From assembly GCF_964340395.1 (NCBI RefSeq), contig NC_135557.1, forward strand, positions 372,001 to 436,000: 64,000 nt of DNA. The letters are read 5' to 3'. The notes beneath the pieces are model-generated. The model was not told the DNA's origin and searched no databases. It saw nothing but the letters and a program-made list of their open reading frames with translations. Position numbers and translations under genes: made by a program. The stretch is from Glandiceps talaboti (taxonomy: Eukaryota; Hemichordata; Enteropneusta; Spengelidae). Below are positions 52,801 to 63,300 of the stretch, in pieces (positions within the stretch are counted from its first letter, which is position 1; every line of letters begins with the position of its first letter).

Positions 52801-53070
52801 TAAAAGCAATAAAGTTTACTCTTGAAAAATAAGATTGCTTTAAAGAATTAAAAATCTTGTTACGCAAATAAATGTTCTGCTTTGTGAAAAAAAAGAATTT
52901 GTCTTTGAAATTTTAACTTTTTGCTTTGACATTTTCCTTTTCAACTAAGAAAAATAATGTGTTAAATTTGTCCCTTGAAAGGAAAATTGTATCCTTGTAT
53001 TCGAAAAATTAATTACTTCTTCCACAAGTGTAATGCTCCTATGTCACCTGTGGGCTACCATATTTTACAG
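52801..53070 (+). other. 3' end of the intron before exon c
   Basis: A+T-rich sequence without a gene or repeat array. It ends with the acceptor CCATATTTTACAG at 53,070. Confidence 0.5.
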
Positions 53071-53144
53071 TGTTCCACCAAAACGTGTGATAATCCGTCA
53101 AGGCCATAATGCAGAAATGTTCTACTTCATCATATCTGGTCAAG
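53071..53144 (+). CDS. Exon c of the CNBD2/CRIS-like gene: first beta strands of the CNBD
   Basis: A 74-base exon: T (third base of a split Ser codon), 24 codons, then G. Acceptor TTTTACAG, donor CAAG|GTAAGA at 53,145. It reads VPPKRVIIRQGHNAEM then FYFIISGQ. This is a textbook CNBD beta1-beta3 stretch: PPKRVI+RQG with the structural Gly, then FYFI.SG. Phase 1 out matches exon d, so that ISGQ-V-IVTI is restored across the 7-kb intron. The last 14 bases (CATATCTGGTCAAG) and the first intron bases resemble the 48-bp unit of the array that follows, and this junction looks like the founder of that array. If this donor were skipped the frame would stop after about a dozen residues (TAA within the first intronic unit). 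Confidence 0.9.
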
Positions 53145-56100
53145 GTAAGATCACCACACTTTACGTCAAGATAAGGCTATAATATGTATAACCACACTTT
53201 ACGTCATAGTAGGTCAAGATAAGTCTATAATATGTATCACCATACTTTATGCCATAGTAGGTCAAGATAAGGCTATAATATGTATAACCACACTTTACGT
53301 CATAGTAGGTTAAGATAAGGCTATAATATGTATAACCACACATTACGTCATAGTAGGTTAAGATAAGGCTATAATATGTATCACCACACTCTACGTCATA
53401 GTAGGTCAAGATAAGGCTATAATATGTATCACCACACTCTACGTCATAGTAGGTTAAGATAAGGCTATAATATGTATAACCACACTCTACGTCATAGTAG
53501 GTTAAGATAAGGCTATAATATGTATCACCACACTCTACGTCATAGTAGGTCAAGATAAGGCTATAATATGTATCACCACACTCTACGTCATAGTACGTTA
53601 AGATAAGGCTATAATATGTATAACCACACTTTATGTCATAGTAGGTCAAGATAAGGCTATAATATGTATCACCACACTCTACGTCATAGTAGGTGAAGAT
53701 AAGGCTATAATATGTCTCACCACACTCTACGTCATAGTAGGTGAAGATAAGGCTATAATATGTATAACCACACTTTACGTCATAGTAGGTGAAGATAAGG
53801 CTATAATATGTATCACCACACTTTACATCATAGTAGGTTAAGATAAGGCTATAATATGTATCAGCACACTTTACGTCATAGTAGGTTAAGATAAGGCTAT
53901 AATATGTATAACCACACTTTATGCCATAGTAGGTTAAGATAAGACTATACTATGTATCACCACACTTTACGTCATAGTAGGTGAAGATAAGGCTATAATA
54001 TGTCTCACCACACTCTACGTCATAGTAGGTTAAGATAAGGCTATAATATGTATAACCACACTTTACGTCATAGTAGGTGAAGATAAGGCTATAATATGTA
54101 TCAACACACTTTACGTCATAGTAGGTCAAGATAAGGCTATAATATGTATAACCACACTTTATGCCATAGTAGGATAAGATAAGGCTATAACATGTATCAC
54201 CACACTTTACGTCATAGTAGGTCAAGATAAGGCTATAATATGTATCACCACACTTTACGTCATAGTAGGTGAAGATAAGGCTATAATATGTATCAGCACA
54301 CTTTACGTCTTAGTAGGTTAAGATAAGGATATAATATGTATCACCACACTTTACGTCATAGTAGGTTAAGATAAGGCTATAATATGTATCACCACACTTT
54401 ACGTCATAGTAGGTTAAGATAAGGCTATAATATGTATCACCACACTATATGAAATAGTAGGTTAAGATAAGGCTATAATATGTATAACCACACTATATGA
54501 AATAATAGGTTAAGATAAGGCTATAATATGTATCAGCACACTTTACGTCATAGCAGGTCAAGATAAGGCTATAATATGTATCAACACACTTTACGTCATA
54601 GTAGGTTAAGATAAGGCTATAATATGTCTCACCACACTCTAAGTCATAGTAGGTTAAGATAAGGCTATAATATGTATCACCACATTTTATGTCATAGTAG
54701 GTCAAGATAAGGCTATTATATGTATCACCACACTTTATGTCATAGTAGGTTAAGATAAGGCTAATATGTCTCACCACAGTTTATGCCATAGTAGGTTAAG
54801 ATAAGGCTATAATATGTATAACCACACATTACGTCATAGTAGGTCAAGATAAGGCTATACTATGTATAACCACACTTTACGTCATAGTAGGTTGGGATAA
54901 GGCTATAATATGTATCACAACACTTTACGTCATAGTAGGTTAAGATAAGGCTATAATATGTATAACCACACATTACGTCATAGTAGGTCAAGATAAGGCT
55001 ATAATATGTATCACCACACTCTACGTCATAGTAGGTTAAGATAAGGCTATAATATGTATAACCACACTTTACGTCATAGTAGGTCAAGATAAGGCTAATG
55101 TATAATATGTATCACCACACTCTACGTCATAGTAGGTGAAGATAAGGCTATAATATGTATCACCACACTTTATGTCATAGTAGGTTAAGATAAGGCTATA
55201 CTATGTATAACCACACTTTACGTCATAGTAGGTAAAGATAAGGCTATACTATGTATAACCACACTTTACGTCATAGTAGGTGAAGATAAGGCTATAATAT
55301 GTATAACCACACTTTACGCCATAGTAGGTTAAGATAAGGCTATAATATGTATAACCACACTTTACGTCATAGTAGGTCAAGACAAGGCTATAATATGTAT
55401 CACCACACTCTACGTCATAGTAGGTGAAGATAAGGCTATAATATGTATCACCACACTGTACGTCATAGTAGGTTAAGATAAGACTATAATATGTATAACC
55501 ACACTTTACGTCATAGTAGGTCAAGATAAGGCTAATATATATGTATCACCACACTCTACGTCATAGTAGGTGAAGATAAGGCTATAATATGTATCACCAC
55601 ACTTTATGCCATAGTAGGTTAAGATAAGACTATAATATGTATAACCACACTTTACGTCATAGTAGGTCAAGACAAGGCTATAATATGTATCACCACACTC
55701 TACGTCATAGTAGGTTAAGATAAGGCTATAATATGTATCAACACACTTTACGTCATAGTAGGTTAAGATAAGGCTATAATATGTATAACCACACTTTACG
55801 TCATAGTGGGTCAAGATAAGGCTAATATATAATATGTATCACCACACGCTACGTCATAGTAGGTTAAGATAAGGCTATAATATGTATCAACACACTTCAT
55901 GTCATAGTAGGTTAAGATAAGGCTATAATATGGATAACCACACTTTACGTCATAGTAGGTCAAGATAAGGCTATAATATGTATCAACACACTTTACGTCA
56001 TAGTAGGTGAAGATAAGGCTATAATATGTATCAACACACTTTATGTCATAGTAGGTTAAGATAAGGCTATAATATGTATAACCACACATTACGTCATAGT

Positions 56101-59100
56101 AGGTCAAGATAAGGCTATACTATGTATAACCACACTTTACGTCATAGTAGGTGAAGATAAGGCTATAATATGTATAACCACACTTTACGTCATAGTAGGT
56201 TAAGATAAGGCTATAATATGTATAACCACACTTTATGCCATAGTAGGTTAAGATAAGGCTATAATATGTATAACCACACTTTATGTCATAGTAGGTTAAG
56301 ATAAGGCTAATATGTCTTACCACACTTTATGCCATAGTAGGTTAAGATAAGGCTATAATATGTATCACCACACTTTACGTCATAGTAGGTCAAGATAAGG
56401 GTATAATATGTATCACCACACTTTACGTCATAGTAGGTGAAGATAAGGCTATAATATGTATAACCACACTTTACGTCATAGTAGGTTAAGATAAGGCTAT
56501 AACATGTAACCACACTTTACGTCATAGTAGGTCAAGATAAGGCTATAACATGTAACCACACTTTACGTCATAGTAGGTCAAGATAAGGCTATAATATGTA
56601 TCACCACACTCTACGTCATAGTAGGTGAAGATACGGCTATGATATGTATCACCACACTTTATGTCATAGTAGGTTAGGATAAGGCTATAATATGTATAAC
56701 CACACTTTAGGTCATAGTAGGTCAAGATAAGGCTATAATATGTATCAACACACTTTATGTCATAGTAGGTTAAGATAAGGCTATAATATGTATAACCACA
56801 CATTACGTCATAGTAGGTCAAGATAAGGCTATACTATGTATAACCACACTTTACGTCATAGTAGGTTAAGATAAGGCTATAATATGTATAACCACACATT
56901 ACGTCATAGTAGGTCAAGATAAGGCTATACTATGTATAACCACACTTTACGTCATAGTAGGTGAAGATAAGGCTATAATATGTATAACCACACTTTACGT
57001 CATCGTAGGTCAAGATAAGGCTATAATATGTATAACCACACTTTATGCCATAGTAGGTTAAGATAAGGCTATAATATGTATAACCACACTTTATGTCATA
57101 GTAGGTTAAGATAAGGCTAATATGTCTTACCACACTTTATGCCATAGTAGGTTAAGATAAGGCTATAATATGTATAACCACACTTTATGTCATAGTAGGT
57201 CAAGATAAGGCTATAATATGTATCACCACACTTTACGTCATAGTAGGTGAAGATAAGGCTATAATATGTATAACCACACTTTATGTCATAGTAGGTTAAG
57301 ATAAGGCTATAAAATGTATAACCACACTTTACGTCATAGTAGGTCAAGATAAGGCTATACTATGTATAACCACACTTTACGTCATAGTAGGTGAAGATAA
57401 GGCTATAATATATATAACCACACTTTATGCCATAGTAGGTTAAGATAAGGCTATAATATGTATAACCACACTTTATGTCATAGTAGGTTAAGATAAGGCT
57501 AATATGTCTTACCACACTTTATGCCATAGTAGGTTAAGATAAGGCTATAATATGTATAACCACACTTTATGTCCTATTAGGTCAAGATAAGGCTATAATA
57601 TGTATCACCACACTTTACGTCATAGTAGGTGAAGATAAGGCTATAATATGTCTTACCACACTTTATGCCATAGTAGGTTAAGATAAGGCTATAATATGTA
57701 TAACCACACTTTACGTCATAGTAGGTCAAGATAAGGCTATAATATGTATAACCACACTTTATGTCATAGTAGGTCAAGATAAGGCTATAATATGTATCAC
57801 CACACTTTACGTCATAGTAGGTGAAGATAAGGCTATAATATGTATAACCACACTTTACGTCATAGTAGGTTAAGATAAGGCTATAACATGTAACCACACT
57901 TTATGTCATAGTAGGTCAAGATAAGGCTATAACATGTAACCACACTTTACGTCATAGTAGGTCAAGATAAGGCTATAATATGTATCACCACACTCTACGT
58001 CATAGTAGGTGAAGATACGGCTATGATATGTATCACCACACTTTAGGTCATAGTAGGTGAAGATAAGGCTATAATATGTATAACCACACTCTACGTCATA
58101 GTAGGTGAAGATAAGGCTATAATATGTATAACCACACTTTAGGTCATAGTAGGTCAAGATAAGGCTATAATATGTATCAACACACTTTATGTCATAGTAG
58201 GTTAAGATAAGGCTATAATATGTATAACCACACTTTATGTCATAGTAGGTCAAGATAAGGCTATAATATGTATCACCACACTTTACGTCATAGTAGGTGA
58301 AGATAAGGCTATAATATGTATAACCACACTTTACGTCATAGTAGGTTAAGATAAGGCTATAACATGTAACCACACTTTATGTCATAGTAGGTCAAGATAA
58401 GGCTATAACATGTAACCACACTTTACGTCATAGTAGGTCAAGATAAGGCTATAATATGTATCACCACACTCTACGTCATAGTAGGTGAAGATACGGCTAT
58501 GATATGTATCACCACACTTTAGGTCATAGTAGGTGAAGATAAGGCTATAATATGTATAACCACACTCTACGTCATAGTAGGTGAAGATAAGGCTATAATA
58601 TGTATAACCACACTTTAGGTCATAGTAGGTCAAGATAAGGCTATAATATGTATCAACACACTTTATGTCATAGTAGGTTAAGATAAGGCTATAATATGTA
58701 TAACCACACATTACGTCATAGTAGGTCAAGATAAGGCTATACTATGTATAACCACACTTTACGTCATAGTAGGTGAAGATAAGGCTATAATATGTATAAC
58801 CACACTTTACGTCATCGTAGGTCAAGATAAGGCTATAATATGTATCACCACACTTTATGTCATAGTAGGTTAAGATAAGGGTATAAAATTTATAACCACA
58901 CTTTACGTCATAGTAGGTCAAGATAAGGCTATACTATGTATAACCACACTTTACGTCATAGTAGGTGAAGATAAGGCTATAATATGTATAACCACACTTT
59001 ATGCCATAGTAGGTTAAGATAAGGCTATAATATGTATAACCACACTTTATGTCATAGTAGGTCAAGATAAGGCTATAATATGTATCACCACACTTTACGT

Positions 59101-60008
59101 CATAGTAGGTGAAGATAAGGCTATAATATGTGTAACCACACTTTACGTCATAGTAGGTTAAGATAAGGCTATAACATGTAACCACACTTTACGTCATAGT
59201 AGGTCAAGATAAGGCTATAATATGTATCACCACACTCTACGTCATAGTAGGTGAAGATACGGCTATAATATGTATCATCACACTTTATGTCATAGTAGGT
59301 GAAGATACGGCTATAATATGTATCACCACACTCTACGTCATAGTAGGTCAAGATAAGGCTATAATATGTATCACCACACTCTACGTCATAGTAGGTGAAG
59401 ATAAGGCTATAATATGTATAACTACACATTACGTCATAGTAGGTTAAGATAAGGCTATAATATGTATCACCACACTTTATGTCATAGTAGGTTAAGATAA
59501 GGCTATAATATGTATAACCACACATTACGTCATAGTAGGTCAAGATAAGGCTATAATATGTATAACCACACTTTACGTCATAGTAGGTCAAGATAAGGCT
59601 ACAATATGTATCACCACACTTTACGTCATAGTAGGTTAAGATAAGGCTATAATATGTATCACCACACTTTATGTCATAGTAGGTTAAGATAAAGCTATAC
59701 TATGTATCACCACACTTTACGGCATAGTAGGTTAAGATAAGGCTATAATATGTATCAACACACGTTACGTCATCGTAGGTCAAGATAAGGCTATAATATG
59801 TATAACCACACTTTGCGTCATAGTAGGTTAAGATAAGGCTATAATATGTATAACCACACATTACGTCATCGTAGGTCAAGATAAGGCTATACTATGTATA
59901 ACCACACTTTACGTCATCGTAGGTCAAGATAAGGCTATAATATGTATCAACACACTTTACGTCATCGTAGGTCAAGATAAGGCTATAATATGTATCAACA
60001 CGCTATAT
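53131..60008 (+). repeat. 48-bp minisatellite, about 143 units, seeded on the exon c donor
   Basis: Head-to-tail 48-base units (example 53,253-53,300), sense core CATAGTAGGTCAAGATAAGG, CTATAATATGTAT and CACCACACTTTACGT. Unit zero is the exon c/intron junction itself: CATATCTGGTCAAG|GTAAGATCACCACACTTTACGTCA, lacking about 12 internal bases. Later units read GTCAAGATAAG, so the GT of the donor has become AT. Many units keep TAG|GTNAAG a few bases earlier. Because the period is a multiple of three, one - strand frame stays open for long stretches (16-residue period around TYYDVKCGYTYYSLIL). Some units are shortened (GGCTAATATGTC, GGCTATAACATGTAACC). Larger duplications exist, for example 56,120 versus 56,930 (offset 810). 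Confidence 0.96.
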
Positions 60009-60130
60009 GAATTATATTAAAAGTTTGTATTGGTCATTATGATACTGTCAACGAAATGTAGTTTTGAACAAATCTATCTATTTTTTTGATACAGTCTTAA
60101 TATATCATGGCTTTTGTTTTAATTCCATAG
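60009..60130 (+). other. 3' end of the intron before exon d, with two in-frame acceptors
   Basis: Unique sequence. The acceptor that restores the conserved CNBD core is TTTTAATTCCATAG, AG at 60,129-60,130. A second acceptor, CTATTTTTTTGATACAG, ends at 60,094. It lies exactly 36 bases upstream in the same frame, with no stop between them. CTTAAT near 60,096 could be a branch site for the downstream acceptor. Confidence 0.6.
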
Positions 60131-60303
60131 TAATTGTCACAATCATGGAAACAGACCCTATCAGCAGAGACCCTATCAGCAGAATAGTCAATGTGCTTCG
60201 TCGTGGAGCGTGTTTTGGAGAGTTGGCATTAATACACCACTCTAAGAGGACGGCCACCGTTACAAGTGATTCATTCTGTGAGCTCCTGTCAATAGGAAGA
60301 GAG
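60131..60303 (+). CDS. Exon d of the CNBD2/CRIS-like gene: phosphate-binding cassette
   Basis: A 173-base exon: two bases completing the split Val codon, then 57 codons, phase 0 out at GAG|GTACAG (60,304). It holds the rest of the beta barrel: IVTIMETD, a tandem DPISRDPISR in a surface loop, then VLRRGACFGELALI, HHSKRTATV and CELLSIGRE. In the 137-residue joined fragment the cassette is FGELAL (Glu110) ... RTATV (Arg119). These are the residues that in PKA and PKG hold the ribose 2'-OH and the cyclic phosphate, so ligand binding is plausible. Thr after the Arg also occurs in PKG and HCN/CNG domains and does not settle cAMP versus cGMP. CNBD2 (CRIS) is known in mouse as a cAMP-binding protein needed in sperm; assignment to that family is by motif and feel. 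EPAC, PKA-R or another CNBD protein cannot be excluded. Confidence 0.9.
60154..60183 (+). repeat. In-frame 15-bp tandem duplication within exon d
   Basis: GACCCTATCAGCAGA occurs twice with no difference (60,154-60,168 and 60,169-60,183), encoding DPISR twice. The position corresponds to a loop between barrel strands, where length changes are tolerated in this fold. Perfect identity suggests a young duplication. Confidence 0.95.
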
Positions 60304-63300
60304 GTACAGTAACGTGATTCATTCTCTTTACTCAAACTTGTTACTAGGGAGAGGTACAGTAACACGTGATTCATTGTTTACTCCTACCTGTCTGTAGGGA
60401 GAGGTACAGTAACACGTGATTCATTGTTTACTCTACTTGTTACTAGGGAGAGGTACAGTAACACGTGATTCATTGTTTACTCCTACCTGTCTGTAGGGAG
60501 AGGTACAGTAACACGTGATTCATTGTTTACGCCTACCTGTCACTAGGGAGAGGGGCACAGTAACACGTGATTCATAATTTACTATACCTGTTACTAGGGA
60601 GAGGCAGAGTATCACGTGATTCATTGTTTACTCCTACCTGTCACTAGGGAGAGGTACAGTAACACGTAATTCATTGTTTACTCCTACCTGTCTGTAGGGA
60701 GAGGTACAGTAACACGTGATTCATTGTTTACTCCTACCTATCACTAGGGAGAGGTACAGTAACACGTGATTCATTGTTTACTCCTACCTGTCACTAGGGA
60801 GAGGTACAGTAACACGTGATCCATTGTTTACTCCCACCTATCACTAGGGAGAGGTACAGTAACACGTGATTCATTGTTTACTCTACCTGTTACTAGGGAG
60901 AGGCAGAGTAACACGTGATTCATTGTTTACGCCTACCTGTCTATAGGGAGAGGTACAGTAACACGTGATCCATTGTTTACTCCTACCTATCACTAGGGAG
61001 AGGTACAGTAACACGTGATTCATTGTTTACTCCTACCTGTCACTAGGGAGAGGTACAGTAACACGTGATTCATTGTTTACTCTACCTGTTACTAGGGAGA
61101 GGTACAGTAACACGTGATCCATTGTTTACTCCTACCTGTCTGTAGGGAGAGGTACAGTAACACGTGATCCATTGTTTACTCCTACCTATCACTAGGGAGA
61201 GGTACAGTAACACATGATTCATTGTTTACTCCTACCTGTCACTAGGGAGAGGTACAGTAACACGTGATTCATTGTTTACTCTACCTATTACTAGGGAGAG
61301 GTACAGTAACACGTGATTCATTGTTTACTCCTACCTGTCTGTAGGGAGAGGTACAGTAACACGTAATTCATTGTTTACTCTACCTGTTACTAGGGAGAGG
61401 CAGAGTAACACGTGATCCATTGTTTACTCCTACCTGTCTGTATTGAGAGGTACAGTAACACGTGATCCATTGTTTACTCCTACCTATCACTAGGGAGAGG
61501 TACAGTAACACGTTATTCATTGTTTACTCCTACCTGTCACTAGGGAGAGGTACAGTAACACGTGATTCATTGTTTACTCTACCTGTTACTAGGGAGAGGT
61601 ACAGTAACACGTGATCCATTGTTTACTCCTACCTGTCTGTAGGGAGAGGTACAGTAACACGTAATTCATTGTTTACTCCTACCTGTCTGTAGGGAGAGGT
61701 ACAGTAACACGTGATTCATTGTTTACTCCTACCTGTCTATAGGGAGAGGTACAGTAACACGTGATCCATTGTTTACTCCTACCTGTCTGTAGGGAGAGGT
61801 ACAGTAACACTTGATTCATTGTTTACTCCTACCTGTCACTAGGGAGAGGTACAGTAACACGTGATTCATTGTTTACTCTACCTGTTACTAGGGAGAGGTA
61901 CAGTAACACGTGATCCATTGTTTACTCCTACCTGTCTGTAAGGAGAGGTACAGTAACACGTGATCCATTGTTTACTCCTACCTGTCTGTAGGGAGAGGTA
62001 CAGTAACACGTGATTCGTTGTTTACTCCTACCTGTCTATAGGGAGAGGTACAGTATCACGTGATCCATTGTTTACTCCTACCTATCACTAGGGAGAGGTA
62101 CAGTAACACGTGATTCATTGTTTACTCCTACCTGTCACTAGGGAGAGGTACAGTAACACGTGATTCATTGTTTACTCTACCTGTTACTAGGGAGAGGTAC
62201 AGTAACACGTGATTCATTGTTTACTCCTACCTGTTACTAGGGAGAGGTACAGTAACACGTGATTCATTGTTTACTCCTACCTGTCACTAGGGAGAGGTGC
62301 AGTAACACGTGATTCATTGTTTACTCTACCTGTTACTAGGGAGAGGTACAGTAACACGTGATGCATTGTTTACTCCTACCTGTCTGTAGGGAGAGGTACA
62401 GTAACACGTGATTCATTGTTTACTCCTACCTGTCACTAGGGAGAGGCACAGTAACACGTGATTCATTGTTTACTCTACCTATCACTAGGGAGCGGTACAG
62501 TAACACGTGATTCATTGTTTACTCCTACCTGTCTGTAGGGAGAGGTACAGTAACACGTAATTCATTGTTTACTCTACCTGTCACTAGGGAGAGGTACAGT
62601 AACACGTGATTCATTGTTTACTCCTACCTGTCTGTAGGGAGAGGTACAGTAACACGTAATTCATTGTTTACTCTACCTGTTACTAGGGAGAGGCAGAGTA
62701 ACACGTGATTCATTGTTCACGCCTACCTGTCTATAGGGAGAGGTACAGTAACACGTGATCCATTGTTTACTCCTACCTATCACTAGGGAGAGGTACAGTA
62801 ACACGTGATTCATTGTTTACGCCTACCTGTCACTAGGGAGAGGTACAGTAACACGTGATTCATTGTTTACTCTACCTGTTACTAGGGAGAGGTACAGTAA
62901 CACGTGATCCATTGTTTACTCCTACCTGTCACTTGGGAGAGGTACAGTAACACGTGATCCATTGTTTACGCCTACCTGTCTATAGGGAGAGGTACAGTAA
63001 CACGTGATCCATTGTTTACTCCTACCTATCACTAGGGAGAGGTACAGTAACACGTGATTCATTGTTTACTCCTACCTGTCACTAGGGAGAGGTACAGTAA
63101 CACGTGATTCATTGTTTACTCTACCTGTTACTAGGGAGAGGTACAGTAACACGTGATCCATTGTTTACTCCTACCTGTCACTAGGGAGAGGTACAGTAAC
63201 ACGTGATTCATTGTTTACTCCTACCTGTCTATAGGGAGAGGTACAGTAACACGTGATCCATTGTTTACTCCTACCTATCACTAGGGAGAGGTACAGTAAC

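Noticed and set aside
53161-59591. Antisense frames with a TYYDVKCGYTYYSLIL period.
   Set aside because: They derive from a 48-bp (multiple of three) unit without stops in one frame. They are broken wherever a unit is shortened, which indicates no selection on the frame.
60105-60374. An 89-codon - strand frame opposite exon d.
   Set aside because: It is the reverse shadow of a well-supported CNBD exon and runs into the minisatellite.
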